Assembly: GCA_963764685.1 (NCBI GenBank)
Contig: CAVXTT010000018.1
Location: forward strand, 124,001 to 188,000
DNA length: 64,000 nt
Direction of reading: 5' to 3'
From: CAVXTT01 sp963764685
GTDB lineage: Bacteria > Bacteroidota > Ignavibacteria > Ignavibacteriales > Ignavibacteriaceae
Shown: one piece after another, positions 1-9,127 of the stretch
Position numbering within the stretch: position 1 is the first letter of the stretch
Layout: each line of letters begins with the position of its first letter
The notes under the pieces: model-generated
What the model was told of the DNA's origin: nothing
The model's database searches: none
The model's input: only the letters and a program-made list of their open reading frames with translations
Position numbers and translations under genes: made by a program

Positions 1-32
1 TCGGATATTTAAGTACTAAAATAAGGAAATTT

Positions 33-527
33 ATGAGTTCAGACCCCAAAGTTGCAGTTATTATGGGTAGTGATTCGGATCTTCCCATTATGAATGAAGC
101 CGTTGCCGTCCTTAAGGAGTTTGCTGTTCGCTGTGAGGTTAAAATTATCTCTGCTCACCGGAGTCCTCATTACCTTGCAGAATATGCAGAATCAGCTTAT
201 GAACGAGGTATAAGAGTGATAATAGCCGGTGCCGGGGGAGCAGCTCATCTGCCCGGCGTAACAGCAGCATTTTATCCGCTGCCGGTTATCGGTCTTCCTG
301 TTAAATCTAAATCTCTGGACGGTATGGATTCATTGCTGTCGATAGTGCAGATGCCTTCAGGTGTTCCTGTTGCAACAGTTGGAATAAACCAGGCAAAGAA
401 TGCTGGTCTCCTCGCCATACAAATTCTTGCAGTTTCCGATAAAGGCCTTCTTGATAAAATGATTTCATACAAAAAAAGAATGGCAGAGGAATCGATAAAG
501 AAGAATGAAAAAATAGCTGGCAATTGA
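33..527 (+). CDS. purE: N5-carboxyaminoimidazole ribonucleotide mutase (PurE)
   Basis: Cytoplasmic class I PurE, which converts N5-CAIR to CAIR in de novo purine synthesis. The 164-residue length is normal for the family. Hallmarks visible are the N-terminal GSDSDLP loop (about residues 12-18), SAHRSP (about 40-45) with the catalytic His, and the glycine-rich GAGGAAHLPG segment (about 66-75). The ATG at 33 follows an AAGGA Shine-Dalgarno at a good distance. The window opens with an in-phase TAA at 11-13, possibly the end of an upstream gene (often purK), but too little is visible to say. No purine gene follows. Confidence 0.95.
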   Translation: MSSDPKVAVIMGSDSDLPIMNEAVAVLKEFAVRCEVKIISAHRSPHYLAEYAESAYERGIRVIIAGAGGAAHLPGVTAAFYPLPVIGLPVKSKSLDGMDSLLSIVQMPSGVPVATVGINQAKNAGLLAIQILAVSDKGLLDKMISYKKRMAEESIKKNEKIAGN

Positions 528-870
528 CTTAAAGATTATTACACGCTTGAAGCAATCTGAGAAATCAATTCGACATTTCCGGTGGTAATGATTTGTTCTG
601 CTGACAACCGAAAGTATAAATTTTATAAGCTGTATTTATGACGGATACTAAGGCGTGGTGCATCAATTTTCTCCCCGATAAACACTTGATTAGATTAAGT
701 AATTACAAAAATACAAAAAGATTTGATATGCGTTATTGAAATTAATAATATTTTTTTTTGTACATACTTGACTTTATATTTCGAATGCGATTATCTTACA
801 TCAATAGAATTAAGGGTATGTTATCTTAGTTCTTATTACCACAAATTACTTTTTCACAAACGGAGGTTTC
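528..870. other. Intergenic region between purE and the first T9SS cargo gene
   Basis: No convincing gene or strong terminator hairpin was found in these 343 bases. The right half is very AT-rich. A possible sigma70-like promoter (TTGACT at 768-773, TATCTT at 792-797, 18-bp spacer) lies about 75 bases upstream of the next start codon. Confidence 0.5.
768..797 (+). promoter_or_regulatory. Putative sigma70-type promoter for the T9SS cargo gene at 871
   Basis: TTGACT and TATCTT hexamers are separated by 18 bp in an AT-rich region, followed by a 70-base leader and a strong AACGGAGG ribosome site. Prediction by eye only; Bacteroidetes-type promoters (TTTG/TAnnTTTG) could be used instead. Confidence 0.3.
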
Positions 871-2782
871 ATGAAAAAAGTTCATCTATTTCTTTCTATT
901 CTTGTTGCAGTTTGTTTTATCTCGTCTGCATATGCTCAGGAAAGTCTATTCTCTATGGCTCCAAAATACAGAACCGTATATGCCCCGCCGGCACCGGAAG
1001 CTGTTGTTGAAGTTCACTATGATGGAGAAAATTTTGATGCAATTGGTTTAACTTCAGGCGGAACATTTGAAGTTGCTGCTCAATTCAAACCTGCTCAATT
1101 AGGTACTTTGGTAGGCGGACAATTGATTCAGGTTAAATTATACATCAATGATCTTCCCAGTCCGGCAACATTAAAGATATATGATAATGGTACTGCGACA
1201 ACACCCGGTGCACTATTGCTTTCACAGCCTCTTACCGCATTAACGGGAGCTGCCTGGAATACAATAACATTGACAAGTCCAATCGTTATTGATGGACAGG
1301 ATCTTTGGGTTGCTTATGAAGTTACACATACCGCCGGTTTATTTCCCTGCGGATGCGATGCTGGTCCTGCTGCCTTAGGCGGCGACTGGATCTACACGGG
1401 CGGTGCCTGGCAGCGTTTATCAGTTATTGCACCCACTCTGAATTATAACTGGAATATCCGTGCACTTATCGAAGAACCAGCAGGCGGTCCTGGTGCTCCT
1501 ACAAATCCGAACCCGGCTAATCTTGCTACAGGTGTTGCTATTACTTTAGCTAATCTTACCTGGGCAAATCCTGCCGGTACAACAGGAAACGAAGTTATAT
1601 TTAATGGTACCACCATTTATACCGGCGGCCCTGTAACAACAGTTGCAGTCCCCGGTCCATTAGCATATAACACCAATTATCAGTGGCGCGTTAGAACCAT
1701 TGATGGTACAGGTACAACTAATGGTCCAATCTGGAGCTTCACTACAATGCAGAATCCGAGTATGGCAATATGTGATGATTTTGCTGCCTGGAACTGGACA
1801 ATATATGGTCCCTTAGGATTGACGAACTGGGGAACAAACCCGACAGCCAATGCCGGTGGAACTTCTCCTGAATTAAGACTTAACTGGTCTCCTCAATTCG
1901 TTGGTGATTCCTGGATCCTTTCACCGATGGTTACCAATGCACCTGCAGGTACACCTATTGAATTGACCTTCAAACATAATGGTTGACTGGTATTCAACAA
2001 CATTTACATTGAACGTCGGTTATACAACAAACGGCGGAACATCATTTACTACACTCTGGACGATAAGTCCGACTGGAAATGTTGGTCCTGAAGTAGTTGT
2101 TGTTCCGAATTTCAACTCCCCGGGTAACTTCCAGTTTGCTATAGGCTTCAGCGGTGATTCATTTGAAATCGACTACTGGTATATAGATGATTTCTGCGCA
2201 GGTATAGTTCCTGTTGAACTGAGCAGCTTTACTGCTTCAGCTCTTAACGGATCAGTTAACCTCAACTGGACCACAGCTACCGAAACCAATAACAGAGGTT
2301 TTGAAGTTCAAAGAAGTGTTGTTGGCAGCGAGTTTGCTACAATCGCTTTCGTTGAAGGACACGGAACAACTACACAGGTTCAGAACTATTCTTACAACGA
2401 TAACAGCTTAAGCAATGGTACCTATACATACAGATTGAAACAAGTTGATCTCAACGGCGCATTCGAATATTCTTCTGCAGTTGAAGTTGATGTTAATGCT
2501 CCATCAGTATTCGCATTAGCTCAGAACTATCCGAATCCGTTCAATCCAAGTACAACGATCAATTTCAGTCTTGCTGTTGATTCAAGAGTAACCCTGAAAA
2601 TATTTGATATTCTCGGTCAGGAAGTTGCTAATCTGATCAATGGTGATATTGCAGCCGGATCACATACAATTAACTTTAATGCATCAGGTTTAAATAGCGG
2701 TATATACTTCTATCAGATCGATGCAGCCGGGTTAGACGGCAGCAATTTCTCATCAGTAAAGAAAATGACTTTAACCAAGTAA
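871..2782 (+). pseudogene. T9SS type A sorting domain protein, frameshifted
   Basis: Secreted protein with a signal peptide (cleavage near AYAQ, residue 23), an N-terminal beta-rich domain, an Fn3-like stretch, a jellyroll module resembling cleaved-adhesin/MAM domains, a PVELSSF...TATETNN prelude and a C-terminal type A sorting domain (YPNPFNPSTT...GIYFYQ...KKM). It is split at about 1978. The first frame ends at 1986 and the second runs 1979-2782. The paralogue at 3062 reads CAGACATATGG where this one has CAAACATAATGG, so one extra A explains the break. Repairing it gives about 636 residues. The start has an excellent AACGGAGG site. Function beyond secretion and probable surface anchoring is unknown. 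Confidence 0.85.
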
Positions 2783-2806
2783 TTTATTTACTCACTGAGT
2801 TACAAA

Positions 2807-2834
2807 AGTCCGGCAAATGCCGGACTTTTTTTTT
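2807..2834 (+). terminator. Rho-independent terminator
   Basis: Perfect 8-bp stem AGTCCGGC/GCCGGACT with an AAAT loop, followed by an uninterrupted T tract, 25 bases after the stop codon of the first T9SS cargo gene. Confidence 0.93.
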
Positions 2835-2903
2835 GATTCTCAATTATTTTATTTAAAAAAATCCTACTAAAACTTTGTTTTTTTAAAAAAAAAGTGTAAA
2901 GTT

Positions 2904-2932
2904 ATTAGTAATAAATATCGTTTATTACTAAT
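2904..2932. promoter_or_regulatory. Perfect AT-rich dyad, operator-like
   Basis: ATTAGTAATAAA at 2904-2915 is repeated inverted as TTTATTACTAAT at 2921-2932 with a 5-base spacer. It lies about 130 bases upstream of the T9SS cargo gene at 3062 and has no T tract, so it looks more like a protein-binding site than a terminator. A second short dyad (TTATCCG/CGGATAA, 2997-3025) lies between it and the gene. Confidence 0.4.
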
Positions 2933-3061
2933 CCCTATTAAAAGGAGGGCTTCCCACACAATACAGTATCAGTTTTTCAAAATATTTTTTCTTTTCTTAT
3001 CCGAAGAACATTTATCTCCGGATAATGTCTTTACATAACTTAATATAAGGAAAGGTCAATT

Positions 3062-5233
3062 ATGAAATATCTGAAACTTTTTTTAATTCTTTTCACACTA
3101 GCTTTTACTGTTTCGACTGTAGCGCAGGATAGGGACGTCAGTCCAGTTCCTTATCAGAAACATCACAGCCAGAACATTGAAGCAATTTGGGATGTAGAAT
3201 TAAATATTGATATTACCGCTGCAACTGGTGCAGCAGGAAATGCAGGGGGCGAATTCGACGGCACTTACTTCTATACAACAAGATGGGCTTCAAACCTTAT
3301 TCATAAATATTCCAACACAGGCGCTTTGATTGAACAGTTCACCATTCCAGGCGTAACAGGACTGCGTGATCTGGCTTTTGATGGAACATATATGTATGGA
3401 GGGGCAAATGCCAATACCATTTATAAAATGGATTTTGTTACAAAAACACTCATCAGTACAATTACTTCCCCTCTAGCTGTCCGCAACATTGCCTATGATG
3501 CTGCCAATGATGCATTTTGGGTCGGCAACTGGGATACAGATCTTGTTCTTGTCAGCAGAACCGGAACAACCATAGCATCGATTCCTGCCGCTACTCACGG
3601 CTTTGCCGGTATGTATGGGACCGACTGGGATAATGTAAGCCCTGGCGGACCATATCTCTGGGTATTTGATCAGGGCGGTGGTGCAGGTTTGCCTCAAATA
3701 ATTCATCAGCTGCAGTTACCCTCTGGTATTTCAACCGGTGTTACTCACGATGTAATTACCGATATTAGTCCTGGAGATGTGTCAGCTATCGCTGGAGCAT
3801 TATTCGGTATGTCAAATTTCGTTCCAGGTAAATACTCTTTAGGTGGTGTAGTACAAGGTACTCCGGATAGATTATTTGTATATGAAATAGCTACTACCGG
3901 TCCTCCTTGCCCGGTTGGCGCAGCCACAAATCCGACACCTGCAGCCAATGCTGTTAACGTTTCAATAAATGTTCCTACACTTTCATGGACAAATCCAACC
4001 GGAGGGGCGGCAGCATTGAGGAACGATGTATTCTTTGGAGATAATGCCGGAACTATGACACTTATTCATTCCGGTTCTCTTGTTTCATCAGTTCCTGTTC
4101 CGGGTTTACCACTGCAGTTCAACAAAAAGTATTACTGGAAAGTTGTAGAGAAAAATGATACTTGCTCCGGAAACAGTGCTATCTGGAGCTTCACAACGGT
4201 ACAGAATCCAAATCTCGCTATTTGTGATGATTTTACCGCTTTCAACTGGACAATATATGGTCCCTTAGGATTAACGAACTGGGGAACAAACCCAACAGCC
4301 AATGCCGGAGGAACTTCTCCTGAATTAAGACTCAACTGGTCTCCTCAATTCGTTGGTGATTCCTGGATCCTTTCTCCGATGGTTGTTAATGCTCCTGCCG
4401 GCACACCGATTGCATTAACGTTCAGACATATGGTTGACTGGTATTCAACAACATTTACATTGAACGTTGGTTATACAACCAACGGCGGAACATCATTTAC
4501 CACACTCTGGACGATCAATCCGACTGGAAATGTTGGTCCAGAAGTAGTTACCGTTCCGAATTTTAACTCCCCGGGTAACTTCCAGTTTGCTATCGGCTTC
4601 AGCGGTGATTCATTTGAACTCGACTACTGGTATATAGATGATTTCTGCGCAGGTATAGTTCCTGTTGAACTCACATCATTTACTGCCAATAGTTCCAACA
4701 ATAATATTTCACTTAATTGGTCGACTGCAACTGAAACCAACAATAAGGGATTTGAGATTGAAAGAAGTCTCAATAATGGTGAATTCACATCAATAGCCTT
4801 TGTTGATGGTTTTGGAACTACTGCTCAAACCCAGAACTACAGCTATACAGATAGAGGATTGGGTAATGGGAATTATACCTACAGACTGAAACAGATTGAT
4901 TTCAACGGCAGGTTCGAATATTCTCCAGCCATTCAGGTCGATCTGAATGTCCCCGCAGTATTTTCACTCGATCAGAATTATCCGAATCCTTTCAACCCGA
5001 CAACAAATATTAACTTCAGTCTTGCTGTTGATTCAAGAGTAACGCTGAAGGTATTTGATGTATTGGGACAGGAAGTAGCTAATCTCGTAAATTCAGACCT
5101 GACTGCAGGTTTCCATACGGTTACCTTTAACGCTTCAAATATCAATAGCGGTGTATACTTCTATCAGATTGAGGCTAAGGGAAATAATGGAACAACCTTC
5201 AGTTCAGTAAAGAAAATGATTTTAACCAAATAA
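3062..5233 (+). CDS. T9SS type A sorting domain protein with beta-propeller-like N-terminus
   Basis: Secreted protein of 723 residues. It has a signal peptide (to about TVAQ, residue 22) and an N-terminal region of repeated beta blades (about 40-270) homologous to the N-terminus of the next gene (shared EAIWDV, SRWAT/TTRWAS and LWVF motifs). Then come an Fn3-like segment (about 285-380), a jellyroll module nearly identical to that of the gene at 871, a PVELTSF...STATETNN prelude and the type A sorting domain (YPNPFNPTTN...GVYFYQ...KKMILTK). The ATG follows an AAGGAAAGG site. This is an intact paralogue of the frameshifted gene upstream. The role is unknown; surface exposure is inferred from the sorting domain. 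Confidence 0.9.
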   Translation: MKYLKLFLILFTLAFTVSTVAQDRDVSPVPYQKHHSQNIEAIWDVELNIDITAATGAAGNAGGEFDGTYFYTTRWASNLIHKYSNTGALIEQFTIPGVTGLRDLAFDGTYMYGGANANTIYKMDFVTKTLISTITSPLAVRNIAYDAANDAFWVGNWDTDLVLVSRTGTTIASIPAATHGFAGMYGTDWDNVSPGGPYLWVFDQGGGAGLPQIIHQLQLPSGISTGVTHDVITDISPGDVSAIAGALFGMSNFVPGKYSLGGVVQGTPDRLFVYEIATTGPPCPVGAATNPTPAANAVNVSINVPTLSWTNPTGGAAALRNDVFFGDNAGTMTLIHSGSLVSSVPVPGLPLQFNKKYYWKVVEKNDTCSGNSAIWSFTTVQNPNLAICDDFTAFNWTIYGPLGLTNWGTNPTANAGGTSPELRLNWSPQFVGDSWILSPMVVNAPAGTPIALTFRHMVDWYSTTFTLNVGYTTNGGTSFTTLWTINPTGNVGPEVVTVPNFNSPGNFQFAIGFSGDSFELDYWYIDDFCAGIVPVELTSFTANSSNNNISLNWSTATETNNKGFEIERSLNNGEFTSIAFVDGFGTTAQTQNYSYTDRGLGNGNYTYRLKQIDFNGRFEYSPAIQVDLNVPAVFSLDQNYPNPFNPTTNINFSLAVDSRVTLKVFDVLGQEVANLVNSDLTAGFHTVTFNASNINSGVYFYQIEAKGNNGTTFSSVKKMILTK

Positions 5234-5256
5234 AATCATTTTAATTCTTTTTAATA

Positions 5257-5285
5257 AGTCCGGCTCTTAAGCCGGACTTTTTTTT
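5257..5285 (+). terminator. Rho-independent terminator
   Basis: Perfect 9-bp stem AGTCCGGCT/AGCCGGACT with a CTTA loop and a run of T, 23 bases past the stop codon. The stem sequence closely matches the terminator at 2807, consistent with duplication of gene plus terminator. Confidence 0.93.
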
Positions 5286-5477
5286 ATTCACCACACCTAT
5301 GCGGATTAAATTTTATTAAAAAAAAGCTGTTTGATTCTTGTGTTTTTGTAAAAATTTTATAAAATTGAAAGAAGCTTAGGGGCATTTATTTGCACTTAAG
5401 CCTGAATTAGGAATTCATTGTTCACTTAAAAAACATAATGCAATAATTACTAATTTCACTAACCAAAAGGATGTTAT

Positions 5478-6926
5478 ATGAAACGTTTAGCTTCTTTATT
5501 CCTGGTACTTCTTTTCTGTGCTTCTCTTCAGGCACAATATGCTACCTCCCGGGAAGTTGCCCCCGGAACCCAGTACACCGTAACTAATCCAAACCCAATT
5601 GAAGCAGTATGGGATGTATTATTTAATTATAATGCAACAACAATCACTACTGCTGCAGGGAATGCCGGCGCAATTTACATTCCCACTATAAATAAATTCT
5701 GGACAAGCAGATGGGCAACCAACGTTGGTCACGAATGGGCTTCAAACGGCACATCAGCCACTTCCTTCACTTTTCCTTTCACGGGAACCAGAGGTATGGT
5801 CTTCGACGGGACAAATATTTATTGTTCCTGTAACAACACTACCGTTCAGAAAGTTAATCCGGTTACAAAACTTTCAACAGGCACAGTGTCTGTAGTAGGT
5901 GCTCCAAACGGCGCAAGATTTATTGCCTATGATCCGGATGGAAATAGCGGAGCCGGTGCAATAATCGTTGGAAACTGGACAGCTCCTAATCTAAACTTCT
6001 ATGTTTTCAGTTTAACCGGTACCTTATTAAGAACCATTACCAATACACAGGCAAGTTGCTATGGTTTGACTTTTGATAAATGGTCCAATCCCGGTACACC
6101 ATACTTGTGGGTATTCACTCAGGGAGCAGGCGCGGGCACACCTCAATTAATTCTGCAGATGAATTACACTACAGGTGTTTATACTGGCGTTCAGCACGAT
6201 GTAGCGGTTGATGTAGGTGCAGGTCAGACTGGCCCGATTGCCGGCGCTTTATATCTCACAGGAAGTTTAAACCCTGATAAGTATGTCTTAGGCGGTTTGC
6301 TTCAGGGTGGTACACCTGGAAATGATGCCTTATTCGGTTATGAATTGGCACCCATTCCTGTTGAGTTCACATCATTCACAGCCAATGTTGTAGATAAAAG
6401 TGTTACGTTAAATTGGTCCACTGCCACTGAAACAAACAATAATGGATTTGAAGTGCAGAGGAAATCTGTTGATGGTTCATTTTCAACAGTAGCTTTTGTT
6501 GAGGGTCATGGAACAACAACAGAAGCTCAAAATTACACCTTTATTGATAACGTTGAACCAGGTCAGTATTTCTATAGACTGAAACAAGTAGATTATAATG
6601 GCTGGTATAAATACACAGATGAAGTTGAAGTTAATGTTACTGCACCTTCAGTATTTGAATTAAGCCAGAACTATCCTAATCCTTTCAACCCAAGCACAAC
6701 AATCAATTTCAACCTTGCTGTTGATTCTAAAATCTCTGTAAAGGTATTTGATCTGTTAGGACAGGAAGTTTCTTCACTGCTTAATACTACTTTACCTGCA
6801 GGCGCTCATAATGTTAATTTTAATGCCGCCGGATTAAACAGCGGTGTTTATTTTTACCAGTTGGATGCTTCAGGAGTTGACGGATCAAACTTCTCTTCAG
6901 TTAAGAAGATGATCTTAACCAAGTAA
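5478..6926 (+). CDS. T9SS type A sorting domain protein with beta-propeller-like N-terminus
   Basis: Secreted protein of 482 residues. It has a signal peptide (cleavage near SLQA, about residue 19) and a repeated-blade domain (about 40-290) related to the N-terminus of the gene at 3062: both have EAVWDV/EAIWDV, SRWATN/TRWASN and TPYLWVF-type motifs. A PVEFTSF...STATETNN prelude (about 295-390) and the type A sorting domain (YPNPFNPSTT...GVYFYQ...KKMILTK) follow. It lacks the jellyroll module of its two upstream neighbours. The ATG is preceded by AAAAGGATG. Probably a cell-surface or released protein; function unknown. Confidence 0.9.
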   Translation: MKRLASLFLVLLFCASLQAQYATSREVAPGTQYTVTNPNPIEAVWDVLFNYNATTITTAAGNAGAIYIPTINKFWTSRWATNVGHEWASNGTSATSFTFPFTGTRGMVFDGTNIYCSCNNTTVQKVNPVTKLSTGTVSVVGAPNGARFIAYDPDGNSGAGAIIVGNWTAPNLNFYVFSLTGTLLRTITNTQASCYGLTFDKWSNPGTPYLWVFTQGAGAGTPQLILQMNYTTGVYTGVQHDVAVDVGAGQTGPIAGALYLTGSLNPDKYVLGGLLQGGTPGNDALFGYELAPIPVEFTSFTANVVDKSVTLNWSTATETNNNGFEVQRKSVDGSFSTVAFVEGHGTTTEAQNYTFIDNVEPGQYFYRLKQVDYNGWYKYTDEVEVNVTAPSVFELSQNYPNPFNPSTTINFNLAVDSKISVKVFDLLGQEVSSLLNTTLPAGAHNVNFNAAGLNSGVYFYQLDASGVDGSNFSSVKKMILTK

Positions 6927-6948
6927 TAAAATTTTATTACTTCTTAAG

Positions 6949-6975
6949 GGCTGTCTGAATAAGACAGCCTTTTTT
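6949..6975 (+). terminator. Rho-independent terminator
   Basis: Perfect 8-bp stem GGCTGTCT/AGACAGCC, loop GAATA, then six T. Lies 22 bases after the stop codon of the preceding T9SS cargo gene. Confidence 0.93.
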
Positions 6976-7056
6976 ATTTATTCCTTTGAGCAGTGTATTT
7001 TATTTAATAAAATATCCTGCACAGAAAAACATTTAATATATAAATAAGGAGTGCTT

Positions 7057-8331
7057 ATGAAATCTTTATTCAGTGTATTTATTTTTCTGATCCTATCCTC
7101 CGCTCTTTTTGCTCAAACTTACCAGGTTCCTGAAATTCTTTATTACAAATTCAATAACGGCTCAACAACTACTCCCAATTATGCCCTTCCGGGAAGCGGT
7201 ACTAACCCTGCAATTTTGATGAATATGTTTAATGGTCCTGGAGGACAATTCGACAGTGCGCTTGTCGGCAATGCAGGAACAGGTACAACCACATATGTTA
7301 ACTCAGGATGGAATATGGATATCGGTACATCAAACTGGACCATCGCACTGTGGATAAATAACTATCCTGCAACATCTTTTGCCTATATTTTTGGCAATGA
7401 TATTACAACAAGCTTCAGGTGCTTCAGCGCCGGTGCTGCCGGAACCGGTAATATTACTTTAAGGGGAAATGGATTAGCGAATGTAAATGCGGTTGGAGTA
7501 CTCCCGGGACCAACGACCGTTCATTTTGTTTATGACAGCAGCATCCCTGAAATAAGAACTTATATAAACGGAGTCTTTAGCGGTGCCGTTGGACAAACTG
7601 CTCTGAACCTTTCAGCATCTGTCCCATTTAAAGTAGGAAGCTACGGCACTGCTGCAAGCATTCCGGCAGGGTCACTGCTTGATGAATTCCGGTTTTATAA
7701 CAGGGCGCTTTCGGCTAATGAAATTACTGATACCTGGAACCAGACACTTCCATATATAGTACCCGTTGAACTGGTTTCTTTTACCGGAACAAATCAAAAT
7801 GGAAATGTAGTCTTGAACTGGTCTACTGCCACAGAAACAAATAACAGCGGTTTCGAGGTGCAGCGTCTTACTCCTGACGGATGGCAGAATATCGGTTTTG
7901 TACAGGGTTATGGCACAACAACTGAAAGACACCATTATTCTTTTATTGACAACTCTGTAATATCAGGTTCTTATACCTACAGACTAAAACAGATTGATCT
8001 TACCGGAACATTTGAGTATTCACCTGAAATTCAGGTTGAAGTAGTGGTAGTTAATATTTATAGTCTAAATCAAAACTATCCTAACCCTTTCAATCCAGGC
8101 ACAACTATTAGCTTCAGCCTGGCTGTTGATTCTAAAGTTAGTGTTAAGATATTTGATCTGCTGGGACAGGAAGTTTCTTCCCTGGTAAATACAACACTCC
8201 CTGCAGGTATTCATGATGTTAAATTTAATGCAGGCGGATTAAACAGCGGTGTTTATTTCTACCAGATCGATGCTTCTGGAATTGACGGATCAAACTTCTC
8301 TTCAATAAAGAAGATGATCCTGGCAAAATAG
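7057..8331 (+). CDS. LamG-like domain, T9SS type A sorting domain protein
   Basis: Secreted protein of about 424 residues. After a signal peptide (ALFAQ, about residue 20) comes a concanavalin-like/LamG jellyroll (about 25-230), recognisable from WTIALWINNY, the IRTYINGVFSG strand and the terminal LLDEFRFYNRALSANEI motif. A PVELVSF...STATETNN prelude (about 235-330) and a type A sorting domain (YPNPFNPGTT...GVYFYQ...KKMILAK) complete it. LamG folds usually bind carbohydrate or protein ligands, so an adhesive role is plausible. The ATG at 7057 is chosen over the in-frame GTG at 7051 because AAGGAG at 7046-7051 is spaced correctly for the ATG. Confidence 0.9.
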   Translation: MKSLFSVFIFLILSSALFAQTYQVPEILYYKFNNGSTTTPNYALPGSGTNPAILMNMFNGPGGQFDSALVGNAGTGTTTYVNSGWNMDIGTSNWTIALWINNYPATSFAYIFGNDITTSFRCFSAGAAGTGNITLRGNGLANVNAVGVLPGPTTVHFVYDSSIPEIRTYINGVFSGAVGQTALNLSASVPFKVGSYGTAASIPAGSLLDEFRFYNRALSANEITDTWNQTLPYIVPVELVSFTGTNQNGNVVLNWSTATETNNSGFEVQRLTPDGWQNIGFVQGYGTTTERHHYSFIDNSVISGSYTYRLKQIDLTGTFEYSPEIQVEVVVVNIYSLNQNYPNPFNPGTTISFSLAVDSKVSVKIFDLLGQEVSSLVNTTLPAGIHDVKFNAGGLNSGVYFYQIDASGIDGSNFSSIKKMILAK

Positions 8332-8332
8332 T

Positions 8333-8382
8333 GTGGAAGTGCTGAAGTTCGGAAGTGCGGAAGTAAAAACTCCGCACTTCCG
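8333..8382. repeat. Short-word tandem array ending in a perfect hairpin
   Basis: The words GGAAGTGC/GAAGTTC/GGAAGTGC/GGAAGT are tandemly arranged. The last copies form a perfect 12-bp inverted repeat, CGGAAGTGCGGA (8350-8361) and TCCGCACTTCCG (8371-8382), around a 9-base loop. There is no T tract, so a conventional terminator is less likely, though it may terminate or stabilise the upstream mRNA. Confidence 0.6.
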
Positions 8383-8514
8383 TACCGTGATCTGAACCCC
8401 CGGATAAGTATTTTCCCACCATCTTTTAAGGTATTTAACCCTATTATCAACATTGCTACTGTAAAAGCTAATTGATAGATTTACCCCGTTATTTATCATT
8501 AACTATAAGAGTAT

Positions 8515-9018
8515 ATGAAAAAAACTATTTTCTTCGTACTTACGGCAGTTTTATTTTTCGGGTGCAGCGGGAAGTCGGATAAGGATTATCTCAAAACAGC
8601 CCAGGAAAGCATAAAAAATAACAAGATCCCGGAAGCTGTTGCCGCTTATGAAACACTGGTAAACGAGTTTCCCGATAGTCCATCAGCACCAAAGGCACTC
8701 TTTGAGATTGCTACATTATATCAGAACCGGATGGTAAAGAATGTATCGGAGAAAGAAAGCCTGGAAAAATCAGCAGGATACTTCTGGCAGGCTTACGAAA
8801 AATATCCTCAAAGCAAGGAAGCTCCAAAAGCTCTTTTTATGTCGGGATTTATAAGAGCAAATGAAATGCATAATTATGCCGAGGCTACAAAAATTTACAA
8901 GCTCTTTTTATCAACCTATCCTGATAACGAACTTGCAGGTGCAGCTAAACAGGAATTAGATAATATGGGACTCTCTCCTGAAGAGATCCTTCAGAAAAAA
9001 GTGGCAAGCCAGCCCTGA
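8515..9018 (+). CDS. TPR-like lipoprotein
   Basis: Small exported lipoprotein of 167 residues. The lipobox LFFGC gives the lipidated Cys at about residue 17. The rest is alpha-helical with tetratricopeptide character: repeated AAYETLVNEFPDSPSAPKAL and KIYKLFLSTYPDNELAGAA patterns, as in BamD/YbgF-type proteins that scaffold envelope complexes. It is far shorter than BamD (about 245 residues), so a BamD assignment is not justified. The downstream DUF58 gene is 109 bases away across a pair of hairpins and is probably not tightly coupled. Confidence 0.8.
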   Translation: MKKTIFFVLTAVLFFGCSGKSDKDYLKTAQESIKNNKIPEAVAAYETLVNEFPDSPSAPKALFEIATLYQNRMVKNVSEKESLEKSAGYFWQAYEKYPQSKEAPKALFMSGFIRANEMHNYAEATKIYKLFLSTYPDNELAGAAKQELDNMGLSPEEILQKKVASQP

Positions 9019-9036
9019 GCTGATCAGGGAAATGTT

Positions 9037-9097
9037 AACCGTTGAAACGGTTATAATGTTAATTCTTTTTTTAAAGCCCATAGTTAAAACTATGGGC
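9037..9097. repeat. Pair of REP-like palindromes
   Basis: Two hairpins in the gap between genes: AACCGTT-GA-AACGGTT (9037-9052) and GCCCATAGTT-AA-AACTATGGGC (9076-9097), both perfect with 2-base loops. The style (short stem-loops reading the same on both strands, intergenic) matches REP/BIME elements mobilised by REP-associated tyrosine transposases. No such transposase is in the window. Confidence 0.65.
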
Positions 9098-9127
9098 TGT
9101 ATTTAAACAAAAACAAATTAAATACTT

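Noticed and set aside
723..1010. Open frame upstream of and overlapping the first T9SS gene
   Set aside because: Low-complexity, cysteine/tyrosine-rich translation without a ribosome site; the overlapping frame at 871 has a strong start and a signal peptide.
8515..9018. BamD outer-membrane assembly lipoprotein
   Set aside because: TPR-like lipoprotein but only 167 residues, about two-thirds of BamD, and no Bam context.
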